A DNA stretch of 61,340 nt from Rhodopseudomonas sp. BR0M22 (GTDB taxonomy: Bacteria; Pseudomonadota; Alphaproteobacteria; Rhizobiales; Xanthobacteraceae): the NCBI RefSeq assembly GCF_010907035.1, contig NZ_QUMK01000030.1, positions 1 to 61,340 of the forward strand. Reading direction: 5' to 3'. This document shows, in pieces, positions 45,573 through 53,704 of this stretch (the first letter of the stretch is position 1; every line of letters begins with the position of its first letter). The notes beneath the pieces were generated by a model that worked only from the letters and a program-made list of their open reading frames with translations, was not told where the DNA came from and ran no database searches. Both the position numbers and the translations under genes were made by a program.

Positions 45573-46613
45573 ATGTACAGGACCGCATCAGGGGAAGAGA
45601 TCTTTGTGATCGACGGCCACACCCATTTCTGGGACGGCAGCCCGGCGAACCAGAAGAACATCCACGGCAAGCAATTCATCGAGTGTTTCTATGCCTATCA
45701 CGCCAATCTGAGCCCGCCCGACGAAAAGTGGACGCTTGAGCAGTTCGAGAAGTACGACGCCAGGACGATGCACGACGATCTGTTCGTGCGTGGCTACGAC
45801 GATATGGCGATCTTGCAATCGACCTATCTGACCGATTTCTACAACCACGGCTTCAACACTGTGGAGCGTAATGCGGCGTTGAAAAGCGAGTATCCGGAGC
45901 GCTTTATCCTCAACGGCGCGTTCGACCCGCGCGACGGCAACAAGGGACTCGAGCAGCTGCACGCCGACGTCGAGAAGTACAAGCTGACCGGCGTCAAGCT
46001 TTACACCGCCGAATGGCGCGGCGAGTCGAAGGGCTACCGGCTCGACGACAAGGAGTCCTATACGTTCCTCGAGGCCGCAGAGAAGCTCGGCATCAAGAAT
46101 ATTCACGTCCACAAGGGCCCGACCATCATCCCGCTGAACAAGGACTCGTTCCATGTCGGCGATATCGACGACGTCGCGACCTCGTTCCAGGGGCTCAACT
46201 TCATCGTCGAACACTGCGGCCTGCCGCGGCTCGACGATTTCTGCTGGATCGCCACCCAGGAGACCAACGTCTATGGCGGCCTCGCGGTGGCGTTGCCGTT
46301 CATCCACACCCGCCCGGCCTATTTCGCGCATGTGATGGCCGAGCTGCTGTTCTGGATCGGCCCGGACAAGATTCTCTATGGCAGCGACTACGGCATCTGG
46401 ACGCCGAAATGGCTGATCGATCGCTTCATGGCGTTCGAGATTCCGGAGGAGCTCAGCAAGGAAACCGGCGCGGTGCTGACGCTGGAGACCAAGAAGAAGA
46501 TCCTCGGGCTCAACGCGGCACGGCTCTACAACATCGATATCGACGCCCAGAAGCAGCGGATCGGTGCGGCCGGCGGCTACGATCACCTCGCCGCAGCTCA
46601 CGCGGCGGAGTGA
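45573..46613 (+). CDS. Amidohydrolase-2 family protein conserved in propane-type monooxygenase clusters
   Basis: The 346-aa TIM-barrel hydrolase has the metal-binding HTH motif in 'FVIDGHTHFWDG' near residue 16, His in 'GIKNIHVHKGPTIIP' near residue 178, 'FIVEHCGLPRLDDFCW' near residue 213 and Asp in 'ILYGSDYGIWTP' near residue 270. Such a gene directly follows mimD/prmD in Mycobacterium and Gordonia-type clusters, where its role is not established; it may act on a metabolite or in maturation. It has an AGGGAGAAG site and lies 4 bp before the DUF59 gene. Confidence 0.88.
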   Translation: MYRTASGEEIFVIDGHTHFWDGSPANQKNIHGKQFIECFYAYHANLSPPDEKWTLEQFEKYDARTMHDDLFVRGYDDMAILQSTYLTDFYNHGFNTVERNAALKSEYPERFILNGAFDPRDGNKGLEQLHADVEKYKLTGVKLYTAEWRGESKGYRLDDKESYTFLEAAEKLGIKNIHVHKGPTIIPLNKDSFHVGDIDDVATSFQGLNFIVEHCGLPRLDDFCWIATQETNVYGGLAVALPFIHTRPAYFAHVMAELLFWIGPDKILYGSDYGIWTPKWLIDRFMAFEIPEELSKETGAVLTLETKKKILGLNAARLYNIDIDAQKQRIGAAGGYDHLAAAHAAE

Positions 46614-46617
46614 GGCG

Positions 46618-47382
46618 ATGACTGCCGTGACGATCGCAGATCTTGAGGCCGAGGTCTGGCGCGCATTGGAGACCATCACCGATCCGGAGCTCGACGAATC
46701 GGTGACGGATCTGAAGTTCGTCACGGGGGTCGATGTGGATGCGGGTTACCGCGTCCACATCGGCTTCCGCCTGCCGACCTATTGGTGCGCCGCCAACTTC
46801 TCGTTCCTGATGGCCGACGACATGCGTACCGCGGTGCTGCAGCTGCCGTGGGTGCGCTCGGTCGAGGTCACGCTCGGCGAGCACATGTATGCCGACAAGA
46901 TCAACACCGGCCTGAAGGAGGGGCGGTCCTTCGAGGAGACGTTCGGCGAGGAAGCCGATGGCGATCTCGTCGAGGTGCGGCGAACCTTCCTGCTGAAGGC
47001 ATTGCAACGTCGGCAGGCGGCGCTGCTGGCGCATCTGATCGATCAGGGCTTCGCGCCGACGATGCTGGTCGATCTGACTTACCACGAACTCGCGGCGCTG
47101 GATCTCGACCAGGCGGGTGCCCGGCTCGTCGCGCGCTACCTGGAACGGCGTCCGGTCGTCGCCGGCGCCAATGCGGGTCTGGCCTTCGTCGATGTCGAGG
47201 GACAGCCGCTGCAGGCCGAGACGCTCGCTGCCTATGTTCGCGCGTTGCGGCGCGTCGACGTCAACGCCGAGTTCAACAGCGCGCTGTGCAGAGGGTTGTT
47301 GCATGTCCGCTTCGATACCGAGACGCCGCTAACGTCCCGGCGCGCAAAACCGCAGGACCAGACGCAACGCGCGCCCGTTTAG
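46618..47382 (+). CDS. DUF59 (MIP18/PaaD-like) protein with long C-terminal extension
   Basis: Residues 1 to about 110 are a DUF59 domain of the Fe-S carrier family (SufT/PaaD/MIP18): 'EVWRALETITDPELDESVTD', 'FRLPTYWCAANFSFLMADDM', 'LPWVRSVEVTLGEHMYADKI'. The conserved Cys is present, but the Pro that usually follows (T..CP) is Ala. The remaining 140 residues ('RRTFLLKALQRRQAALLAHL', 'DLTYHELAALDLDQAGARLV', 'VNAEFNSALCRGLLHVRFDT') belong to no domain I know and contain another Cys. Total 254 aa against about 100-150 for plain DUF59 proteins. Its place before groEL suggests delivery of iron or folding help to the di-iron hydroxylase. Confidence 0.85.
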   Translation: MTAVTIADLEAEVWRALETITDPELDESVTDLKFVTGVDVDAGYRVHIGFRLPTYWCAANFSFLMADDMRTAVLQLPWVRSVEVTLGEHMYADKINTGLKEGRSFEETFGEEADGDLVEVRRTFLLKALQRRQAALLAHLIDQGFAPTMLVDLTYHELAALDLDQAGARLVARYLERRPVVAGANAGLAFVDVEGQPLQAETLAAYVRALRRVDVNAEFNSALCRGLLHVRFDTETPLTSRRAKPQDQTQRAPV

Positions 47383-47414
47383 CTCGCACACAACAAAAAC
47401 CAGGGAGGATCACG

Positions 47415-49043
47415 ATGGCTAAGATGATGCTTCACGATGCCCCGGCGCGCGAAGCGCTGGGACGCGGGGTCGCCAAGCTGGCGAAAGCAGTCAGCGGAAC
47501 GCTCGGGCCGAAGGGGATGAATGCCGTCATGGACCGGCCGATCGGTACGCCGCTGGTTTCGCGCGACGGCGTCAGCATCGCGGCCGAAATCGAGCTGGAA
47601 TGCCCGTTCGAGAATATGGGGGCGCAAGTGCTGCGCGAGGTCTCGAAGCAGACCAACGAGGTCGCCGGCGACGGCACCACGACGGCGACCGTGCTGGCGG
47701 ATTTCCTGGTGCAGCAGGGTCTCAAGCTGCTCGCCGGCGGTGCCAACGCGGTCGAGCTCGTCGAGGGGGTGGAAGCCGCCGTCGAGGAAACCATCAGGGC
47801 ACTCAAACGCGCAGCGAAACCGGTCGACGGTCCGAACGGCATTCGCGCCATCGCCACGATCGCTGTCAACGATGCCCGGCTCGGCGCGATGGTCGCAGAA
47901 GCGTTTGCGCGCGCCGGCAATCACGGCATCGTCGCGGTGGAGTTCGGCTCCACGGTCGAGACCACGCTGGAAGTCGTCGAGGGCATGGCGTTCGAGCGCG
48001 GCTATCTCTCCCACCACATGGTCACCGACGTGGAGCGCATGCAGGTGGTGCTCGACGAGCCCTACATCCTGATGACCGACCACAAGATCCAGACCAGCGA
48101 TCAGCTCGCCGGTGTGTTCGCGCTGATCGAGAAGAGCGGGCGACCGCTCCTGATCATCGCCGAGGAGGTGGCACCGCCGGTGATCATGATGCTGCTGTCG
48201 CGGCGCGAGAAGACCAACATCAAGGTCGCGGCGATTCACCCGCCGGAATATGGCCACTGGCGCAAAGCCATGCTGGAAGACATCGCGGTCGCGACCGGCG
48301 GCCGGGTGATTTCACGTGATCTCGGCGGCACATTGGAACGCGCCAAGCTCGAGGATCTCGGCGCAGCGCGGCAGGTGCGGATCTCGTCCTCTAAGACGTT
48401 GATCACGGCAGGCCACGGTAAACCTAACGAAATCGAAGCTCGCCGCGCGCAGGTGCTGCGGCAGTACGAGGCCGCTCCGGAAAACATCGAACGCGATAAA
48501 TTCCAGGAGCGATTGGCCAAGCTTTCCGGTGGTACGGCGATGATACTCGCCGGCGGCGCCACGCCGGTCGAACAGAAACGCCGCGCGCAACTGATCGAGG
48601 ATTCGATCAACGCCACCCGCGCGGCGATCGAGGAGGGCATCGTGCCCGGCGGCGGTGTCGCCTTGATCAGGGTCGCCCCCGAACTCGATGGCTTGATCGG
48701 AAAGCTCGAGGGCAGCGCGCGGCAGGGCGCGGAGCTGGTGCAGCGTGCGCTGAGCCAGCCGCTCGCCTGCATCGTTGCTAATTGCGGCCGCGACAGCTCC
48801 GCCGCTGTCGACAAAGTCGCCAAGGCCAGCAACGGTTACGGCTTCGACGCACGCACCGGCACCACGGTCGACATGATCAAGTCCGGCATCATCGATCCGG
48901 TGAAGGTCAGCTACTCGGCCGTCCGCAACGCCGGCTCTGTCGCCGCACTGATCCTGACCACACAGACGCTGATCGCCAAGAAGCCGGAGGTTCACGACAT
49001 CACCGCCGAACCCGCCCGTGGCGGCGGCGCGGAGCTGCTGTGA
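47415..49043 (+). CDS. groEL: Chaperonin GroEL paralogue dedicated to the monooxygenase (MimG-like)
   Basis: The 542-aa protein has all GroEL landmarks: 'TLGPKGMNAVM' near residue 30, the nucleotide loop 'GDGTTTATVL', 'GIVPGGGVALI' near residue 410 and 'GYGFDARTGTTVDMIKSGII' near the end. It departs from housekeeping GroEL in many places and ends RGGGAELL instead of a GGM-repeat tail. No groES accompanies it. In Mycobacterium, MimG is a GroEL-like protein needed for productive folding of MimA, so the same role is likely here. It uses an AGGGAGGAT site and is the last gene of the operon. Confidence 0.92.
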   Translation: MAKMMLHDAPAREALGRGVAKLAKAVSGTLGPKGMNAVMDRPIGTPLVSRDGVSIAAEIELECPFENMGAQVLREVSKQTNEVAGDGTTTATVLADFLVQQGLKLLAGGANAVELVEGVEAAVEETIRALKRAAKPVDGPNGIRAIATIAVNDARLGAMVAEAFARAGNHGIVAVEFGSTVETTLEVVEGMAFERGYLSHHMVTDVERMQVVLDEPYILMTDHKIQTSDQLAGVFALIEKSGRPLLIIAEEVAPPVIMMLLSRREKTNIKVAAIHPPEYGHWRKAMLEDIAVATGGRVISRDLGGTLERAKLEDLGAARQVRISSSKTLITAGHGKPNEIEARRAQVLRQYEAAPENIERDKFQERLAKLSGGTAMILAGGATPVEQKRRAQLIEDSINATRAAIEEGIVPGGGVALIRVAPELDGLIGKLEGSARQGAELVQRALSQPLACIVANCGRDSSAAVDKVAKASNGYGFDARTGTTVDMIKSGIIDPVKVSYSAVRNAGSVAALILTTQTLIAKKPEVHDITAEPARGGGAELL

Positions 49044-49113
49044 GAGTGCACTCGTCGGTGCAGCCCTCGGAAAGCTTCCACTGATTGAAGCGATACGACC
49101 GTGACCACGTGCC

Positions 49114-49223
49114 GGGCTCCTCATCCCGAGGAGCCCGGCGAAGCCGGGCGTCTCGAAGGATGGGCCACGTTCGACTCGCGGCCCATGGTTCGAGACGGCG
49201 CTGCGCGCCTCCTCACCATGAGG
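49114..49223. repeat. Intergenic palindromic repeat (family C)
   Basis: It begins GGGCTCCTCATCCCGAGGAG and ends CCTCCTCACCATGAGG. The inner arms CGTCTCGAAGGATGGGCC and GGCCCATGGTTCGAGACG are near-perfect inverted copies around 13 bases. This is a well-known type of Bradyrhizobiaceae repeat. It lies between the convergent groEL and AcoR2 genes and could act as a bidirectional terminator or transcript end. Confidence 0.75.
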
Positions 49224-49277
49224 TTGTGCCCGTTGAGAGCGTCTCGGTGAATCAAGAAGTATACTGTTGGATAGCGA

Positions 49278-51257
49278 TCACCGCGGCGCCGTCTGACCCA
49301 GCGCGCGGTACACCGTGTTGCGGGATACGCCGAGGCGGCGGGCGGTTTCGCTGACATTGCCGGCGGTCTCGGCATGCACCGCGAGGATGCTGGCGAGCTG
49401 CATGTCCTGCAACGATCCGAGCTTCGTTGGTGGTGTCTGGCCGATCAGGTCGGCAATCGTCGCCGATCCCGGCTCGTCGCCGCAGGCGAGGGCGATGCGC
49501 GCCAGGATGTTGCGCAATTCGCGGATATTGCCGGGCCAGGATCGTGCCGCAAGCGATGCGATCGTCTGTGCTCCGACGTTGCAGCGCGGATCGATGCCGT
49601 CGATCAGATGTCGCACGATCGACTCGAAGTCGGTCCGATCGCGCAGGCGCGGCAGGGTGACTTCGACCGTGTTGAGCCGATACAGCAGGTCGGATCTGAA
49701 ACGGCCCTGGGCGACCGCGTCCTCGAGTCCCGCATTGGTGGCCGAGACCAGAAAGACATCCACCCGCTTGCGTGCGCCGCCGACCGGCCGCACCGTCCAA
49801 TCGTCGATCAGACGCAGCAGCACTGCCTGCAGTGCGATCGGCATGTCGCCGATTTCGTCGAGGAACAAGGTCCCTCCGTCGGCTTCCTGCACCAGCCCGG
49901 GCGCGCCGCCGCGGCGGGCGCCGGTGAACGCGCCCTCGGCGTAGCCGAACAGTTCGGCCTCGATCAGGCTGTCCGGCAGCGCCGCGCAGTTGACCGGCAC
50001 GAAGGCGCCGGTTCTGCCGCTGGCGGCGTGGGCATGGCGGGCGAGCTGTTCCTTGCCGGTGCCGGTCTCGCCGAGGATCAGGATCGGCACTTTTCGGGCG
50101 GCAGCGATTTCGACGCGGCGGACGACGGCCTGCACCGCCGGATCAGCAGCGACGAAGCTGGTCGCCGGCGAAGGGGAACGGCGCGATTGCCGATTCGCAG
50201 GACGGGCACAGTCCGGACGCTTTGTGGCCGGATCCTCGCAAAAGCGTAAGCCTGGAGGCGGCGCCGGCCGCGCTTCCGAATTCGGTCGGCGATCACCGGG
50301 CGGATCCGCCCGCTGCGGGCTGCGATCCGAGCCGCTGGGCCGCCGCCTCGCGTGCAGCACGATCACGGCGCCAATTCCGGTGTCCTCATGGGCGACGAGA
50401 TCGAAGCTGGCGCTCGGAATCAGCTCCTTCAGCTTCGTCGGCCAGTCGGTGAAGTCGAGCTGCTTGAGGATCCGGGTCGGCGGATCGTGGGCGCCGCCAC
50501 GCCGGCTGTCGGCGATTGCCTTGCGGGCAATCTCGCTGCCGTGAAGGATATTGCCGCGCCGATCGATCAGCAGACATTCGTCGGCTGCCCAGATCGCGCG
50601 GTTGGCGAGATAGTGCTGCAGCAGGCGTTCGTGATCTTCCTTGATGGCGCGGGCCAGCACGCTTTCGACCTGCTGCCCGACGCAGACCGCGAGCGCCAGG
50701 CTGTGCGGATTGAAAGTCGCAGCCGGTCCGGAAATGTCGACGATGCCGAGGACTTCGCCGTCGATTGGATCGCGTACCGGAACCGCCGCGCAAGTCCAGC
50801 GCTGGACTTCGGTGCAGAAGTGCTCGGCGCCGTGGATCTGCACCGGCCGCGCTTCCGCCATCGCCGCGCCGATCGCGTTGGTGCCGATATCGGCCTCGCT
50901 CCAGCGGCCGCCATGTTCGAGATGCACGGCCCGCCCGGCATCGATCACGCGCGCGTCGCCTTCGGTATCGATGATGAGACCCGATGGGTCGGTCAGGATC
51001 ATGATTGAATGGGCATCGCTCAAAAACGTCCGAGAGTTCTCCAGCGCCGGACGTGCTGCGTGACGTAGCGCGCCGTGCTTGGCGCGCTGACGAAACAGCT
51101 CGGCTTCGGCGACCAGCGGAGCGGTCGCGCGGTCGACTGCGACTTGATGGCGACGTGAACGCTGCCACGAATTCGCCACAGGGGACCGCAGCTCGCCCGC
51201 CAGCGCGCCGCGTTCAACGAAGCGCTCCCAGGCGGCGCGAACGTCTCGCTGGTCCAT
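49278..51257 (-). CDS. AcoR-type sigma-54-dependent activator, copy 2
   Basis: The 659-aa protein repeats the architecture of copy 1: a GAF sensor (residues 40-215, 'GRWSEADIGTNAIGAAMAEA', 'GEVLGIVDISGPA'), a PAS-like piece (235-305), the AAA+ domain (about 370-575) and a Fis HTH ('GNVSETARRLGVSRNTVYRA'). Walker A is GETGTGKEQLARHA; the sigma-54 loop is the standard GAFTGA. Between sensor and AAA+ there is an Arg/Pro/Ser-rich linker of about 60 residues absent from copy 1. The ATG at 51257 follows AAGGGAG. It closes the right side of the monooxygenase block. The 431 bp upstream (51258-51688) hold no recognised site or gene. Confidence 0.87.
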   Translation of the reverse strand: MDQRDVRAAWERFVERGALAGELRSPVANSWQRSRRHQVAVDRATAPLVAEAELFRQRAKHGALRHAARPALENSRTFLSDAHSIMILTDPSGLIIDTEGDARVIDAGRAVHLEHGGRWSEADIGTNAIGAAMAEARPVQIHGAEHFCTEVQRWTCAAVPVRDPIDGEVLGIVDISGPAATFNPHSLALAVCVGQQVESVLARAIKEDHERLLQHYLANRAIWAADECLLIDRRGNILHGSEIARKAIADSRRGGAHDPPTRILKQLDFTDWPTKLKELIPSASFDLVAHEDTGIGAVIVLHARRRPSGSDRSPQRADPPGDRRPNSEARPAPPPGLRFCEDPATKRPDCARPANRQSRRSPSPATSFVAADPAVQAVVRRVEIAAARKVPILILGETGTGKEQLARHAHAASGRTGAFVPVNCAALPDSLIEAELFGYAEGAFTGARRGGAPGLVQEADGGTLFLDEIGDMPIALQAVLLRLIDDWTVRPVGGARKRVDVFLVSATNAGLEDAVAQGRFRSDLLYRLNTVEVTLPRLRDRTDFESIVRHLIDGIDPRCNVGAQTIASLAARSWPGNIRELRNILARIALACGDEPGSATIADLIGQTPPTKLGSLQDMQLASILAVHAETAGNVSETARRLGVSRNTVYRALGQTAPR

Positions 51258-51688
51258 GTCGGCTCCCTTGGCGTCATGGCATCCGAGGCGCCGATGAGCG
51301 GCGCCCAACCGGGCCGCTGCCCGGCTGCTCGCGATCACCTCGGCGAATTCGTTGACCCTCGACATGTCCCGCGCGAACTCGCTCAGTGTCTGTAAGGAGG
51401 CTGGCGAACTCGCGAATGGTGAACTTATACCTCCTCAGCAAAGTGGCAAGAAATAGTCCGTGCCGAATGCGGCAAGCCAAGAAGAAATCGTTGTTGCAAT
51501 GCGGTTGCGAAGAACTTCTGGTTTGCATTGCGAGACGAGCGTGACTACCACGACGTGTAGCACGTTGCCGATACTGCTCGTTGTCGGCGCTGGCGTTCTT
51601 TGCGCGTTTCGTCGCACAATTGGCGTGACGACAACAGCGCCGCTGAGTGGCGCCTGCCCTGAATTCCGTCAGCAGAGGAAGGCCCGTA

Positions 51689-52084
51689 ATGGCGAAGCCG
51701 GTTCATTCGATGGTTCGTGTGCTCGACGAAGAACGGTCGCTGAAGTACTACCGCGCGGCCTTTGGGCTGGAGCCAGCCGATCGTATCGCTTTCGACGATT
51801 TCACACTGATCTACCTGCGTCATCCGTCGTCTCCGTTCGAACTTGAACTCACCGTCAATGCCGATCGAACCGAGCCCTATCAGCTCGGCGATGGCTACGG
51901 CCATCTTGCGGTGGTGGTCGACGATGTGGCCGCGGAGCACGCGCGCTTTGAGCGTGAAAATCTCGCGCCCGGTCCGCTCCGGGAATTGCGGCACGATGGC
52001 GGCGTGTTGGCACGCTTCTTCTTCGCCGCAGATCCGGACGGTTACAAGATCGAGGTGATCCAGAAGGGGGGCCGGTTCGGTTGA
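51689..52084 (+). CDS. VOC-family protein (glyoxalase I-like)
   Basis: A 131-aa single-unit vicinal oxygen chelate protein: 'MAKPVHSMVRVLDEERSLKY', 'YRAAFGLEPADRIAFDDFTL', 'ELELTVNADRTEPYQLGDGY', 'GHLAVVVDDVAAEHARFERE', 'FFFAADPDGYKIEVIQKG'. The metal-ligand positions of glyoxalase I (His near the N-terminus, Glu in ELEL, His in GHLAV, Glu in KIEV) are all filled, so a lactoylglutathione lyase is likely. The start at 51689 follows CAGAGGAAGG. It may detoxify methylglyoxal arising from acetol, which would fit its place beside the monooxygenase block, but that is only an inference. Confidence 0.82.
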   Translation: MAKPVHSMVRVLDEERSLKYYRAAFGLEPADRIAFDDFTLIYLRHPSSPFELELTVNADRTEPYQLGDGYGHLAVVVDDVAAEHARFERENLAPGPLRELRHDGGVLARFFFAADPDGYKIEVIQKGGRFG

Positions 52085-52265
52085 TGAAGGAGGCGATGGA
52101 GCCGCTGCGTCGGCGGCACATTGCAAGTCGAACAAGCCGGAACTCGAACAAGCCGCAATTGATGTGGTGCAACTGCGCGGCCGGGGCGTTGTCAAGAAAT
52201 GACCATCGATTGGTCTCGGAACAACTCTCGCCTCGCTGACATTGATCCCCCAACAGGAGGTTCAG

Positions 52266-52526
52266 ATGTCCAACCGCTTTCGTATCGCTTCGCTCGTTTA
52301 CATGATGACCAACGCCGTGTTGTTCGGCGTCGGCATGGTGGCCGTGCTGACCATTCCGGCGCTTTCGCGGAACGCGATGGACTGGGTTCCGTTGGCGGTC
52401 GCGGCGAGCTTCATTCTGGCCGCGCCGATTGCGTGGTGGATCGCGCCGCGGCTGCGCGCCCGCTACTGGCGTCACCGGGACGGCGACGTCATTTCCGGCC
52501 CCTCGACGGCGACCGATAACCCCTGA
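52266..52526 (+). CDS. Small two-helix membrane protein, 86 aa
   Basis: It has two hydrophobic helices: residues 8-32 ('LVYMMTNAVLFGVGMVAVLT') and 43-64 ('WVPLAVAASFILAAPIAWWI'). A basic tail 'RLRARYWRHRDG' follows, so both ends should be cytoplasmic. An AGGAGG site lies just upstream. I do not recognise a named family. It precedes the FNR box and the Crp/Fnr regulator gene on the same strand. Confidence 0.7.
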   Translation: MSNRFRIASLVYMMTNAVLFGVGMVAVLTIPALSRNAMDWVPLAVAASFILAAPIAWWIAPRLRARYWRHRDGDVISGPSTATDNP

Positions 52527-52574
52527 GGCGTCGTCCGCTGTGGCGACCAGCCGCGGCTGGTCGCCACAGCGCCG

Positions 52575-52588
52575 TTGATCAAGATCAA
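52575..52588. promoter_or_regulatory. FNR/FixK-type box
   Basis: TTGATCAAGATCAA fits the consensus TTGAT-N4-ATCAA at every position. It lies 62-76 bases upstream of the Crp/Fnr gene start, the right distance for activation of that promoter by FnrL, FixK or AadR under low oxygen. Confidence 0.8.
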
Positions 52589-52650
52589 CTGGCGGCCACG
52601 GCTCTCGCCCGTATCCTCGGCGGCTCGAGCGTGAACCTTGGTCGGTTGTG

Positions 52651-53325
52651 ATGAGTTTGCCTGCTGTCGATTGGTTACGCGGCTTCCCGGCACTCGGGGA
52701 GCTGCCGGAGACGGAGCGATCGTCCCTCGCGGGTACGGCGATGGCCATGAGCCTGCCGGCGGGCGCGTCGGTGTTCGCGCCGGACCAGCCGTGCGGCATG
52801 TTCATCCTGGTCTGCAGCGGCACGGTGCGCGTGTTTCAGCTCGATCCGGCCGGCAACGAGATCGTCCTCTACCGGCTTGGCCCCGGCAGTATCTGCATCC
52901 TGACGACATTGGCGCTGCTCGCCTCCGACAGTTACAGCGCGTTCGCGGTGACCGAGAGCCCGGTCGAGGCGGTCGGCCTGCCGGCCGCGACCTTTCACGA
53001 TCTGATGGGGCGCTCGTCGCAATTCCGCAGTTTCGTGTTCAACGCCCAGGCCGCCCGCATGGCGGACCTGATGGCGGTGATCCAGAACGTCGCATTCGCC
53101 TCGATCGAGACCCGGCTGGCCTCGCGCCTGCTGGCGCTCGCCGCCGATGGGCGCGAGTTGTCGATCACCCATGCCCAGCTCGCTGCCGAAATCGGCTCGG
53201 CACGGGAGGTTGTCAGCCGTCACCTCAAGACCTTCGAGCGCCGCGGCTGGGTCAGTCTCGGGCGCGGCCGGGTGGAGCTGCGCAACGCCGCACCGCTGCG
53301 CGCCGCCGCCCGATCCGCCCACTGA
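52651..53325 (+). CDS. Crp/Fnr-family regulator (DNR/FixK-like, no Fe-S cysteines)
   Basis: The 224-aa protein has a cyclic-nucleotide-type sensor domain ('FAPDQPCGMFILVCSGTVRV', 'LYRLGPGSICILTTLALLAS') and a C-terminal winged HTH with 'ITHAQLAAEIGSAREVVSRH', 'LKTFERRGWVSLGRGRVELR'. The E-SR motif (GSAREVVSRH) suits FNR-type TTGAT sites. It lacks the N-terminal Cys cluster of FNR, so it does not bind a [4Fe-4S] cluster in that way; DNR-like NO sensing through heme, or redox or partner control, is possible. It is placed behind an FNR box, so it probably acts second in an oxygen cascade. The DUF2892 and AhpD-like genes follow. Confidence 0.85.
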   Translation: MSLPAVDWLRGFPALGELPETERSSLAGTAMAMSLPAGASVFAPDQPCGMFILVCSGTVRVFQLDPAGNEIVLYRLGPGSICILTTLALLASDSYSAFAVTESPVEAVGLPAATFHDLMGRSSQFRSFVFNAQAARMADLMAVIQNVAFASIETRLASRLLALAADGRELSITHAQLAAEIGSAREVVSRHLKTFERRGWVSLGRGRVELRNAAPLRAAARSAH

Positions 53326-53363
53326 GACTGCTTTTGCGGATTTTCGCTTCCTCGCGAGCGCCG

Positions 53364-53376
53364 GTGACTTGGTCAC
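53364..53376. promoter_or_regulatory. Palindrome before DUF2892 gene
   Basis: GTGACTTGGTCAC is a perfect 5-bp inverted repeat around TTG, 63-75 bases before the DUF2892 start. It resembles sites of Crp-family regulators (half-site GTGA), so it may bind the product of the upstream gene. The call is weak. Confidence 0.3.
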
Positions 53377-53438
53377 AGACCGTGACTCACCATCGCCGTA
53401 CAACCAGCGCGTCACTCAACCGAGCGAGGGGAACGACA

Positions 53439-53627
53439 ATGACTGTGAACATGGGAATGATCGATCGTGTGCTGCGCGCCATCGTGGGCGCCGGCCTGAT
53501 TTATTGGGCGCTCACCACCGGGCCGATCTGGGCCTGGATCGGCGTCGTGCCGCTGTTGACGGCGGCGATCGGTTTCTGCCCGGCCTATACGCTGTTCGGT
53601 ATCAAGACCTGCGCGACCAAGTCTTGA
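53439..53627 (+). CDS. DUF2892 (YgaP-type) inner membrane protein
   Basis: The 62-aa protein has a short amphipathic start (MTVNMGMIDRVLRAIVGAG), one or two tightly spaced hydrophobic helices ('LIYWALTTGPIWAWIGVVPL') and the DUF2892 signature 'GFCPAYTLFGIKTC' at the end. The same module is fused to a rhodanese in YgaP. In many denitrifiers and phototrophs such genes lie near Crp/Fnr regulators and are induced in anaerobiosis. The ATG follows GAGGGGAAC. Confidence 0.82.
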   Translation: MTVNMGMIDRVLRAIVGAGLIYWALTTGPIWAWIGVVPLLTAAIGFCPAYTLFGIKTCATKS

Positions 53628-53704
53628 CGCCGTCGACCCAAGTGTGGCTCTCGGGGCGGCGCAGCCCGTTCCCGGGAGTTGCCTTTTTCTGAATAGGGGA
53701 AACC

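Noticed and set aside
36106-51257. Integrative element with att sites at tRNA-Pro
   Set aside because: No integrase gene, and no second copy of the tRNA 3' end was seen to the right of the monooxygenase block within the window.
51366-51688. Second sigma-54 promoter before the glyoxalase-like gene
   Set aside because: TGGCAAG and CTGGTTTGC pieces occur, but none has the required 10-base GG to GC spacing.
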